A stretch of 7,834 nucleotides of DNA, from positions 1 through 7,834 of the forward strand of contig CAZAGT010000248.1 in assembly GCA_964484515.1 (NCBI GenBank), given 5' to 3'. The notes below the pieces were generated by a model. That model had not been told where the DNA came from, made no database searches, and was given only the letters and a program-made list of their open reading frames with translations. The DNA is from CAZAGT01 sp964484515 (GTDB lineage: Bacteria; Desulfobacterota; DSM-4660; Desulfatiglandales; HGW-15). A program made the translations under genes and the position numbers. Below, piece by piece: positions 1 to 6,722 of this stretch. How positions within the stretch are numbered: position 1 is the first letter of the stretch; each line of letters begins with the position of its first letter.

Positions 1-107
1 CAAAAATGGCGGAGAGCGTTGTTATTTTTGTCTTTCCACACCTTTCGACGTGTTATTTATGCAACAGTAGGGTAAAGCTCGTATTGCATGCATCTGCCGG
101 TACGAGG

Positions 108-1379
108 TCACCTCGACGAAGGCCCGGACAAACCGCACCAATCGACGATTGTCGCCGCCAGGACCTTTGTCGCCAGGATCACATCATCCGCCAGCACCCA
201 TTCGTTGTTTGCGTGCATCTGTTCCGTTTTCCCGGGTCCAAATATGACGGTCGGTGTTTGGCCGGGCTGATTCAGAAAACGGATGTCGGCCGCCCCCTCC
301 CGGCCGGTGATCTCTGCTGCCCGCCCGGTGACCTCCTGGACCTGCTGAGCGAGTGCGTGGACGATAGGGCTGTCCACCGGTATTTCTGAAGCTTCTGCGA
401 AGTATCCCTTAAAATCGATCCGCGGTGGATGTTCTGCCAGCCAGGGATCGGATGCTACGAATTCCTGAACGAAAGAAACGAATTCCTGCTTAACGGCCTG
501 TGAGTCTTCTCCCGGCACTGTTGCCATGCTGCCCTTTAAGAGAGCCCGATCGGGGAAGGCGCTGTGGTAGCCACCGGCTTCGAACCCCCCAACCATGCAG
601 GGAATCGCCCCTCGGATATTCGGATAGAGGGGGTGGCTTAACCTGGATATGCGACGTTTTTCGAATTCCGAAACGGCTTTGACCACCAGATACCCTTTTT
701 CAATGGCGTTGATCCCTTCCCATCGGCGTTGAATCCCGGCCGCTTTGCCCATCACCTCTATTTCAAACCAGATCCGGCCGATAGAGCCAGGTTGGACTTT
801 CATGCTGCTGGTTTCGCAGCAAATGCCGCTTTCGGCCCGGTAGCCTCGCATGACGCAAGCCAGCGTGCCGTGACCGCTGAGTTCTTCGTCGACCACATAT
901 TCCAGGATCACGTCACCCGCCAGTTCAACGCCCGACCGTACAATCGCTTCGACGGCCATCGTCATCGCCGCCAACCCAGCCTTCATATCCGACGCCCCCC
1001 GACCGTATACCCGGCCATCCACCAAATCTGCCGACCAGGGTCCGTGTTGCCAGGCATCTTGAGCCGCGGCAGGAATAACATCGACGTGGCCGTTCAGCAG
1101 GAGGGACCGGCCGCCTCCGCGACCCTTGAGCGTGGCAACGACATTCGGGCGGCCCCTATAATCGCGGGGAACCGGAATGTACGCCGGGTGTCTCTTGAGG
1201 GCCTCCCACTCGGGCTCGAATACGTCAACATGAAGTCCCGTGGCGCGGGCCTTGCGGGCGATGAACTCTTGGATCTTGCCTTCCTCTCCCGTCACACTTC
1301 GAAAACGGATAAGCTCGCGCAAGAATTCAATGATCTTCTCCGACATTGAATCAACAGTATCCAATAGGTGCCTTTTCAT
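108..1379 (-). CDS. M20-family (ArgE/DapE-type) metallo-amidohydrolase
   Basis: A 423-residue cytoplasmic hydrolase with no signal peptide visible, of the usual length for dinuclear-metal M20 deacylases (ArgE, DapE, carbamoylases, YlmB-like deformylases). Numbered from the ATG at 1379: NGHVD at 96-100 supplies ligand His98 and Asp100; GRGASDMKAG at 126-135 supplies bridging Asp131; DEE at 164-166 supplies catalytic Glu165 and ligand Glu166; CET at 188-190 supplies Glu189; and MHANNE at 388-393 supplies the last ligand, His389. The lid/dimerisation domain spans roughly 195-310. ATG at 1379 is preferred over an in-frame TTG at 1397 because GGGGA lies about 11 bases upstream of it; an ATG at 1346 is also possible but would cut off the first helix. 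One oddity is that the usual His after GKAA in the lid domain is Gly215. The gene points the same way as the PreA-like gene, 541 bases away, so it probably has its own promoter. The substrate cannot be told; hydrolysis of an N-acyl, N-formyl or N-carbamoyl amide is the family expectation. Confidence 0.9.
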   Translation of the reverse strand: MKRHLLDTVDSMSEKIIEFLRELIRFRSVTGEEGKIQEFIARKARATGLHVDVFEPEWEALKRHPAYIPVPRDYRGRPNVVATLKGRGGGRSLLLNGHVDVIPAAAQDAWQHGPWSADLVDGRVYGRGASDMKAGLAAMTMAVEAIVRSGVELAGDVILEYVVDEELSGHGTLACVMRGYRAESGICCETSSMKVQPGSIGRIWFEIEVMGKAAGIQRRWEGINAIEKGYLVVKAVSEFEKRRISRLSHPLYPNIRGAIPCMVGGFEAGGYHSAFPDRALLKGSMATVPGEDSQAVKQEFVSFVQEFVASDPWLAEHPPRIDFKGYFAEASEIPVDSPIVHALAQQVQEVTGRAAEITGREGAADIRFLNQPGQTPTVIFGPGKTEQMHANNEWVLADDVILATKVLAATIVDWCGLSGPSSR

Positions 1380-1533
1380 GGGTGTGATTATCCCCAATTT
1401 GAGCGAAAACGCTTAATGTCCGTCGTCCGTAGTCCTCTGTCTGTTGCTACAAATAATATCATTTTCATTTAGACATGGTTGATATGAATGCGAAGGGCTA
1501 TTCTATATAGCTCGTTAGTCGATTTCATAGTCT

Positions 1534-1615
1534 CACCGCCCGCTTCGCTCGAGACCCTGAGAACGCGGAGACGGGACATTTTTTCGTTTGCCGCTGAGAG
1601 GGCGGCAAATGAAAA
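1534..1615 (+). repeat. Hairpin-bearing dispersed repeat, copy A
   Basis: Copy A starts with CACCGC at 1534. It continues through a purine-rich tract (GAACGCGGAGA at about 1560-1570) and ends in a strong hairpin. The hairpin's left arm TTTTCGTTTGCCGC (1581-1594) and right arm GCGGCAAATGAAAA (1602-1615) pair over 14 positions, 13 Watson-Crick plus one G-U. Stem and loop together contain CCGCTGAGAGG (1591-1601), which recurs in copy B on the other strand. The tract resembles the widespread CACCGCAGAGG...ACGCAGAGA repeat of draft bacterial genomes; that recognition is from memory. Confidence 0.6.
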
Positions 1616-1707
1616 TCTGCAATCACTCCGTGATATAGGCTTACTACCAAGGCGATGCTGTATAAGTGAAGACATCTATTCAATAGGATCTTGCCGAAAG
1701 GATGTTG

Positions 1708-1779
1708 TTTTTCACTTTCTGGCCTCTCAGCGGAAAGTGAAAAGAAGGTCTTCTCTGCGTCCTCTGTGCCTCTGCGGTG
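1708..1779 (-). repeat. Hairpin-bearing dispersed repeat, copy B (inverted)
   Basis: Read on the minus strand, this copy starts with CACCGC (1779-1774). It runs through AGAGGCACAGAGGACGCAGA and ends in a hairpin whose arms are CTTTTCACTTTC and GAAAGTGAAAAA (1744-1733 and 1719-1708; 11 of 12 pairs). The 13-base loop region includes CGCTGAGAGG, shared exactly with copy A. The stem arms differ in sequence from copy A but still pair. The two copies face each other with hairpin ends inward, about 92 bases apart. The hairpin could also act as a bidirectional terminator, but no clear U tract decides this. Confidence 0.6.
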
Positions 1780-1920
1780 AATACGTATTTTGAATCGTAG
1801 CAGACAACGTCCACATAATTACTGCCGCATAAGTATAGACAGGCCACAGAAAACGTCCCTTCAGCGCATCCCGATCTCTGTAAGGAGGGCGGAGCGGAGG
1901 CCTGCATGAGCTACGAAAAA

Positions 1921-3102
1921 TCATGCGTCTATCGGCTCCAGGCGCAGCGCCGAGACCGGACATATCTCAACACACATTCCGCAGCCATCGCAGTTATCCG
2001 GCTTGAGATTTAATCGGGGTGCGAATTCAATCGCCCGATAAAAACAGACCTTCTCGCAGACCCTGCATTTCCCTTTCGTCAGGTTCAAGCAGATGCCTGG
2101 ATCTACCACTGCCACCATGGGTGATCTTTTGGCAATCTCCTCGATGGTCGTGATGTGAGGGAGCGCTCGGCCGACGATATCCTCCAGGGATGAAAGGCCC
2201 TTTTGGTCCATGAAGTCTTTCAACCCCTTCAGGATCGTCCTAAAATGCCCGTACCCTTTCCACATAACGGATGTACAGATCTGGACGGTCGTGGCACCGA
2301 TCATGATGTATTCAACCACATCCTCCCAGGTCGTCACGCCGCCGACTGCGGAGATAGGTATCTTGACCGCTCGGGCGACCTCTGAGACGTGTCGCTGTGT
2401 GATGGGCTTTATAGCCGGCCCGGTGTATCCTCCGTAGGCCGCCAGCTTGGGCCTGCCGCTATCTATATCGATTCCAGCAAATGCGCGGACGGAGTTGGCA
2501 ATGGTCACGAAATCTGCGCCCGCTTCCTGGGAAGCCTTGGCCATAGGCACCATATCGTGCGTCGTAGGGGTCAGTTTGATGCCAACCGGTAGCGCGACGG
2601 CACGTTTGAGGGCATCCACTTGCTGTGCGCAAAGATCTGGATCGTTTCCCATCAGAAACCCGACCCGCGAGGCATCAGCGGGCATGGGGCAGGACACGTT
2701 GATCTCAAACATGATGACCTTTCCGGTCGCTTCGATCTTCTTTGCGTTGGAGGCGGTAAGCTCAGGATCGGGTTGTGCCACGACACTCGCGATAATGGCT
2801 GCCTCCTCCTGATGCGCGATGTCCAACTCCTTTTCTAGCCATTCTTCCAGCGTCATCGTCGTGTAGAGCTCATTGTTGATCATGCCGATCGGGGTCTTGC
2901 CGAGGCGAATGACCTTTAGTCGCCCACATCGGGGATGAAGTTGGAACTTCTCGGGCGGCGCGAACGTCTTCGGGACGACGGCACCCGCCTGGTTCAGCCA
3001 CGCCTGACGGCACCCGTAGCCGTCCCAACCGGTGGTTGCGGACGCCAATATTAGGGGGTTGCGTAGCTTCAGTCCTGCAAAGGTGGTCTCCAGTTTGCGC
3101 AT
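1921..3102 (-). CDS. PreA-like FMN oxidoreductase (dihydropyrimidine/dihydroorotate dehydrogenase family) with C-terminal 2[4Fe-4S] ferredoxin domain
   Basis: A 393-residue cytoplasmic flavin enzyme, numbered from the ATG at 3102. Residues about 1-310 form the FMN-binding TIM barrel. The flavin-contacting Lys45 lies in VPKTFA, the NNEL stretch is at 76-79, and the family NxSCP motif (NVSCP, 135-139) carries Cys138, the catalytic-loop cysteine of dihydropyrimidine and class 1 dihydroorotate dehydrogenases. TIANSV and SAVGGV further on fit the phosphate-binding end. The C-terminus has eight cysteines: 338, 346, 349, 353 (the first gap is seven residues rather than the usual two) and 371, 374, 377, 381 (CxxCxxCxxxCP). 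This is the architecture of PreA and of the C-terminal part of animal DPD, but no PreT-like NADPH partner is in the window. ATG at 3102 is chosen over a TTG at 3108. The gene is divergent from the Mo hydroxylase operon. Likely role: ferredoxin-linked reduction (or oxidation) of a C=C bond in a pyrimidine-like or related ring. The exact substrate is unknown. Confidence 0.88.
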   Translation of the reverse strand: MRKLETTFAGLKLRNPLILASATTGWDGYGCRQAWLNQAGAVVPKTFAPPEKFQLHPRCGRLKVIRLGKTPIGMINNELYTTMTLEEWLEKELDIAHQEEAAIIASVVAQPDPELTASNAKKIEATGKVIMFEINVSCPMPADASRVGFLMGNDPDLCAQQVDALKRAVALPVGIKLTPTTHDMVPMAKASQEAGADFVTIANSVRAFAGIDIDSGRPKLAAYGGYTGPAIKPITQRHVSEVARAVKIPISAVGGVTTWEDVVEYIMIGATTVQICTSVMWKGYGHFRTILKGLKDFMDQKGLSSLEDIVGRALPHITTIEEIAKRSPMVAVVDPGICLNLTKGKCRVCEKVCFYRAIEFAPRLNLKPDNCDGCGMCVEICPVSALRLEPIDA

Positions 3103-3253
3103 AATCAACTCGTCTTCTTCGTAGGTTGACGGAGGATGCCTGTCAATCGGCCTTTTCCATCACTCGGAATCATGACTGTCCAAGAGAGAGATCCGCGTGG
3201 TCCCATAAGGCCCTAGCCGCGGGCTTAGTAGTTGCTGGTTTGCGGGCAACCTC

Positions 3254-3277
3254 GGAATAATGGAACAATGGAATGAT
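3254..3277. repeat. Three tandem degenerate 8-bp repeats
   Basis: GGAATAAT, GGAACAAT and GGAATGAT follow one another without spacers. Similar WNNGIME-coding repeats occur in many draft genomes, so this may be a remnant of a dispersed repeat rather than an operator. Confidence 0.55.
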
Positions 3278-3339
3278 GTGTCTCTGAAAAAATCCCCAGC
3301 ATGCCAGCATTCCACCTTATCTTGTGCACCCGTTCTCAT

Positions 3340-3432
3340 GATTTTTCAACAGACCCAGATTCAAACGCGGGATTAATGATTTTGGACACCAATCACTCGG
3401 GATATACCCCGCATCCTACGATTTTTCAACAG
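3340..3432 (+). repeat. 13-bp direct repeat GATTTTTCAACAG, two copies
   Basis: Copies lie at 3340-3352 and 3420-3432, exactly 80 bases apart. The second copy sits inside the loop of an inverted repeat, CGGGATATACC (3398-3408) with GGTATATCCGG (3447-3457), in which 10 of 11 positions pair. The spacing and pairing may mark the ends of a small dispersed element or a regulatory structure; the sequence alone does not decide. Confidence 0.5.
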
Positions 3433-3505
3433 CGGGCCGAAGAAAAGGTATATCCGGCAGACGCAAGGCCCAAGGCGGAGTCGGCTGACAAAGGCGAATA
3501 AATGA

Positions 3506-3535
3506 TTGACTCATACCGGTTTCCGGAGATATTCA
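3506..3535 (+). promoter_or_regulatory. Candidate sigma-70 promoter for the Mo hydroxylase operon
   Basis: TTGACT at 3506-3511 is followed after 18 bases by TATTCA at 3530-3535. This would start transcription near 3542, about 28 bases before the GTG start. The -35 box is good but the -10 box is only fair, so this is a suggestion. Confidence 0.25.
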
Positions 3536-3569
3536 GAATTCTTAAGAACCCGTCGAGAGAGCTGGAAAC

Positions 3570-4862
3570 GTGGCGAAGAAAGAACTGACGTGTGTAGGTC
3601 GTTCCGTACCCAAGGTCGACGCCCTTGAGAAGGTCCTGGGTAAGGCGGTCTATTCCGAAGATCTTTCGTTCTCCGGGATGCTCTATGGACGTGTGCTCAG
3701 GGCCGGTATCCCTCACGCCGTCATCGAACGGATCGATGTTTCAGAAGCAAGACAGATGAAGGGGGTTGCTTGCGTCCTCACCGCTGAGGATATCCCCGGG
3801 GTAAACCGTTACGGCATTGCCTTTCAGGATCAGCGTGCACTCGCCCAGGACAAGGTCAGGTACATCGGGGAGCCGGTGGCCCTCGTCGCCGCGGAGAGTG
3901 AAGAGGTTGCCAAAGAAGCCGTCAAGCATATTCATGTTCATTACAGAGAGCTTCCGGTGGTGACGGACCCCCATGAGGGTCTCGCAGATGGTGCGCCGAA
4001 GGTCCATGAAAAGGGTAATCTTGTTTTGCATAGCAGAACCCGCAAGGGTGACGTCGGGAAAGGCTTTCAGCAGGCCAACGTCATCGTTGAGGACACCTTT
4101 CGAACTCACGTGCAGGAGCATGCCTACATCGAAACCGAATCGGGCGCTGGGCTGTGGGATCCAAAATCGAATATCGTCATCTGGTCGGCCAACCAGTGCC
4201 CTTTCAGAGACCGCAGACAGGTGGCGACCGTTCTCGGATTGCGGGAAAATAGGATAAGGGTCATACGGGCTACAACCGGCGGTGCCTTTGGCGGAAAAGA
4301 CGACGTGACCGTAGAGATCCACATTGGGCTTCTCGTTCATGCCACCAAAAGACCTGTGAGACTGGTGCTGGACCGAGAGGAGTCCTTCCTGTCCCAGACC
4401 AAAAGGCATGCCATCGAGATCTGGACGCGACGCGGGGCGACAAAGGACGGGAGGCTGTGCGCCCTTGAAGGCACCGTATACGGGGATACCGGCGCGTATG
4501 CCGGCCTGGGCCCATTTGTGATCAAGAAATGCGGTATTCATCTATCGGGACCGTATTACATCCCTAACGTGAAGGTGGACTCCTATTCGGTTTACACCAA
4601 CAACATCACGGCCAGCGCCATGCGCGGTTTTGGAGTCATGCAGGCAGCCGTCGCCCATGAGGCTCAGATGGACGAGCTTGCTCGCAGGCTTCGGATCAAC
4701 CCCTTGAAGTTTCGTCTCATGAACGCGCTCGACCATGGGCTTTCGACCGCAACCGGTCAGATCTTTGATGAAGGGGTGGGGATCATGGCGACCCTAGAAA
4801 AAGTGAAGGAAGCGGTCTTGAATGACCCCTCACTTCGAAGTTACTGGAAGGAACTGACATGA
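3570..4862 (+). CDS. Molybdenum hydroxylase, Mo-cofactor subunit N-terminal half (NdhL-like; xanthine dehydrogenase family)
   Basis: This 430-residue protein (about 47 kDa) is the first half of a xanthine dehydrogenase-type molybdopterin subunit. The opening VGRSVPKVDALEKVLGKAVY (residues 9-28) and the a/b hammerhead domain to about residue 130 are typical. The first molybdopterin-binding domain follows, with HVQEHAYIETE at 180-190, GGAFGGK at 237-243 (Mo-cofactor contact loop) and MRGFG at 351-355 (substrate-pocket Arg/Phe region). It stops at RSYWKELT, just where single-chain relatives pass through a linker into the second Mo domain. Its TGA overlaps the ATG of the next gene (ATGA), so the two are translationally coupled. 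The start is a GTG at 3570; purine-rich GAGAG and GGAAA lie upstream. The split and size match NdhL of Eubacterium barkeri nicotinate dehydrogenase as I recall it. A frameshifted single gene is the alternative. Substrate unknown; likely a hydroxylation next to N in a heterocycle. Confidence 0.9.
   Translation: MAKKELTCVGRSVPKVDALEKVLGKAVYSEDLSFSGMLYGRVLRAGIPHAVIERIDVSEARQMKGVACVLTAEDIPGVNRYGIAFQDQRALAQDKVRYIGEPVALVAAESEEVAKEAVKHIHVHYRELPVVTDPHEGLADGAPKVHEKGNLVLHSRTRKGDVGKGFQQANVIVEDTFRTHVQEHAYIETESGAGLWDPKSNIVIWSANQCPFRDRRQVATVLGLRENRIRVIRATTGGAFGGKDDVTVEIHIGLLVHATKRPVRLVLDREESFLSQTKRHAIEIWTRRGATKDGRLCALEGTVYGDTGAYAGLGPFVIKKCGIHLSGPYYIPNVKVDSYSVYTNNITASAMRGFGVMQAAVAHEAQMDELARRLRINPLKFRLMNALDHGLSTATGQIFDEGVGIMATLEKVKEAVLNDPSLRSYWKELT
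4846..4861 (+). promoter_or_regulatory. Ribosome binding site and ATGA coupling junction
   Basis: GGAAGGA just upstream of the ATG at 4859 leaves about six bases of spacing, a good Shine-Dalgarno site inside the last codons of the preceding gene. The ATG shares bases with the upstream TGA stop. This favours deliberate re-initiation over a chance frameshift. Confidence 0.65.
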
Positions 4863-5853
4863 AGAAACGCGGCATCGGCGTGGGGTGCATGTTCTACGGT
4901 ATCGGTTATGGGTTCTCGCGGCAGGATATATCCTCGGCAACGGTAGAGATCTGTGAAGACGGCTCGGTCATCGTTCGATCCGGGGAAGTGGATTATGGGC
5001 AGGGTTCGGACACGATATTCTGTCAGATCGTGGCGGAAGAACTCGGCCTGAGATACGACGAGATCCAACTTATTACAGCGGACACCTTCACGACCCCCAA
5101 TGCCGGCCCCACATCCGCTAGCAGGGTCACCTATGTCACGGGCAACGCGGTCCTCAAGGCCGCCCGGGCCGTAAAGGCCACGATGGAATCCGTCGCTCAA
5201 GATATTCTAGGCGGAAGAGATTTCACGTTCATCGAGGGCGAGATCCGCTGTGTTTCTACGGATAAGCGGATCTCTTTCAAGGATCTGGCAAGGGCTTGTC
5301 ATCTCCGGGGGGTTCAAATCGTAGAGACCGCGTGGCACGACATCACGACGCAGGATGTGGACCCTGCGACCGGTCAGGGTGACGCCTATGCAACGTACGC
5401 CTGGGCCAGTCAACTGGCGGAGGTCGAGGTCGATACGGAGACGGGGAAGGTCGAGGTCCTTAGGATCGTGGCGGCCCACGACGTGGGGAAGGCCATCAAC
5501 CCGAGCAACATTGAGGGTCAAATCGAGGGTGGAATTGCCCAGGGCCTCGGATTTGCGCTCACGGAGGAGATCATACAAGAGGGAGGANNNNNNNNNNTCT
5601 GAAGACTCAATCCCTGGGGGAGTATATGCTCCCCACGAGTCTCGACATGCCTTCGATAGAGTCCCATATCGTGGAAGTACCGGTGTCCACTGGACCCTAT
5701 GGAGCGAAAGGCGTTGGTGAACCCGCCCTGATTCCAACCGCACCGGCGATCCTGAATGCCATCTGCGACGCCTTGGACATCCGAATCACTGACCTCCCCG
5801 CAACCATGGAAAACATCCAACAGCTCATCCGGGAAAAGGGCAAGGGAGGTTAG
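4859..5853 (+). CDS. Molybdenum hydroxylase, Mo-cofactor subunit C-terminal half (NdhM-like), interrupted by an N run
   Basis: The second half of the Mo subunit: 243 residues before the N run and 84 after it, so about 328-332 residues (about 36 kDa), close to NdhM of nicotinate dehydrogenase. It starts MKKRGIGVGCMFYGIG, the usual opening of the second molybdopterin-binding domain. Visible motifs are YGQGSDT at 47-52 (cofactor binding), SRVTYVTGNA at 88-97, and AHDVGKAINP plus EGQIEGGIAQGLG at 206-231. After the gap, LPTSLDMPSIESH leads to GAKGVGEPAL, whose Glu (codon 5719-5721) is the catalytic base of the family. The frame is 4859-based before the N run and 5599/5626-based after it. With exactly 10 unknown bases the frame breaks and a TGA appears at 5600-5602, so the gap size is most likely wrong rather than the gene broken. 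The stop TAG is one base before the FAD subunit ATG. Confidence 0.85.
5588..5597. other. Run of 10 N (assembly gap or masked bases)
   Basis: The N run lies between codons for EEIIQEGG and LKTQSLGEYM, a surface stretch just before the family LPTSLD motif. For the frame to continue, the unknown stretch must be 2 bases modulo 3 in length (2, 5, 8 or 11), not 10. Family alignment from memory suggests only a few residues are missing. Confidence 0.9.
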
Positions 5854-5854
5854 G

Positions 5855-6706
5855 ATGCAGGATTTCCAACTCTATACTCCCTTTTCCATTGAAGAGGCCC
5901 TGAATTTCCTCACGGAAAAGGCCTCGGTCTGTAAGATGATTGCTGGAGGGACGGATCTGATTCCATCACTGAGGAAAGAAGCGATCAGGCCCGCCTATGT
6001 GATGAATATCCTGGAGATCAAAAACCTAAAGGGCATCCGGGAGGAGGCAGAGCACATCCGAATCGGCCCGACCGCTACTTTTACCGAAATCACGAACCAC
6101 CCGATCATCAGGGGCCTTCTTCCACTTCTGGGTGAGGCTGCTTCCTGGGTGGGCGGCCCAACCATTAGGAATCGAGGCACCATAGGCGGCAACATCTGTA
6201 CCGCATCACCCGCAGCGGATGTCTTACCGGCTGTGCTGGCCTTGGAGGGGCTGCTTGAACTCCGATCAAGATCGGCCGGAGTCCGGTTCCTGCCTGCGGC
6301 CGAGGCCGTCGAGGGCCCCTACAAAACGAGGTTGAGGCCCGATGAACTCCTGACCGGTGTCCTCATTGATAAGCCCGCTCCGGGGGCAAGACATGCCTAC
6401 GAAAAACTGGCACGTCGTCATGCCATGGCCCGGGCCTACTTGAGTCTCGCGGTCGTACTCGTTTTGGATGGTAACGGGACCATTTCAGATCTTCGTATCG
6501 TTCCTGGCGCTGTGGAGGCCGTCGCCCGAAGGATCGGGCCGGCGGAGAAGATCTTACTACGCAGGAGACCTGAGGAGCCCCTCGTCGAGGAGGCGGCCGA
6601 GGCGTTGATCGGAGATCTACAGGGTGTCTGGATGCCCGATTATAAGCTCCCGGTGCTAAAAGATGTCTTTAAGCGTGTCCTGCAAAGGGCGTTGAACCAC
6701 AGTTAG
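5855..6706 (+). CDS. Molybdenum hydroxylase FAD-binding subunit (NdhF/CoxM-like)
   Basis: A 283-residue (about 31 kDa) flavin subunit that passes electrons from the [2Fe-2S] clusters to an external acceptor, usually NAD(P). The FAD domain shows AGGTDL at 30-35 and TIGGN at 109-113, the two FAD-contact loops of the family. The C-terminal CO-dehydrogenase flavoprotein domain covers about 175-280. The only cysteines in the FAD domain are Cys26 and Cys115, so it lacks the extra [4Fe-4S] insertion of 4-hydroxybenzoyl-CoA reductase. ATG at 5855 is chosen because GGGAGG lies 6-7 bases upstream and the residues after it begin the family N-terminus; the frame is open further upstream but only as a shadow of the preceding gene. 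It begins one base after the preceding stop, so it is in the same operon. The small subunit that would normally adjoin it is 357 bases away beyond a repeat element. Confidence 0.93.
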   Translation: MQDFQLYTPFSIEEALNFLTEKASVCKMIAGGTDLIPSLRKEAIRPAYVMNILEIKNLKGIREEAEHIRIGPTATFTEITNHPIIRGLLPLLGEAASWVGGPTIRNRGTIGGNICTASPAADVLPAVLALEGLLELRSRSAGVRFLPAAEAVEGPYKTRLRPDELLTGVLIDKPAPGARHAYEKLARRHAMARAYLSLAVVLVLDGNGTISDLRIVPGAVEAVARRIGPAEKILLRRRPEEPLVEEAAEALIGDLQGVWMPDYKLPVLKDVFKRVLQRALNHS

Positions 6707-6722
6707 AAAAAGACCCCAGCTC

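Larger units (their letters stand above)
1380..1920. other. Gene-free intergenic region with repeats
   Basis: This region separates two minus-strand genes. Short open frames here have low-complexity translations (for example HRGRRED), typical of a dispersed CRGAGR-type DNA repeat read as protein, and none has a convincing start. The region holds the two hairpin repeats listed separately, an AATACGTATT palindrome at 1780-1789, and a small ATCAC-tcc-GTGAT hairpin at 1622-1634. No tRNA, rRNA or CRISPR pattern is visible. Confidence 0.7.
3103..3569. other. Divergent intergenic region
   Basis: This 467-base stretch lies between the start of the minus-strand PreA-like gene and the plus-strand Mo hydroxylase operon, so it should hold the control sites of both. 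I see no credible gene. It contains three tandem degenerate 8-mers (3254-3277), a 13-base direct repeat (3340-3352 and 3420-3432), an inverted repeat (3398-3408 with 3447-3457) and a weak candidate promoter before the operon. No riboswitch fold was recognised. Confidence 0.6.

Noticed and set aside
729..1349. Plus-strand open frame of 206 codons opposite the M20 gene
   Set aside because: It is a shadow of the M20 gene, which has all metal-ligand motifs in the other strand.
1469..1963. Several short open frames in the 1380-1920 intergenic stretch
   Set aside because: Their translations come from the dispersed repeat, they overlap on both strands, and they lack supported starts.
3118..3146. 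Minus-strand TTGACA (3146-3141) and TACGAA (3123-3118), 17 bases apart, as promoter of the PreA-like gene
   Set aside because: The -35 is perfect but the -10 matches at only three positions, and it would leave a leader of only about 8-10 bases before the ATG at 3102.
3741..4541. Long minus-strand open frame of 266 codons inside the Mo subunit gene
   Set aside because: It is antisense to a strongly motif-supported gene, and its translation shows no domain or sensible start.
4860..4862. TGA at the end of the first Mo-subunit half as a selenocysteine codon
   Set aside because: Reading through in that frame gives no family-like sequence; the second half continues in another frame from the overlapping ATG.
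5600..5602. TGA just after the N run as a true stop making the M half a pseudogene
   Set aside because: It is a frame artefact of the assumed 10-base gap; strong family motifs continue to the TAG at 5851-5853.
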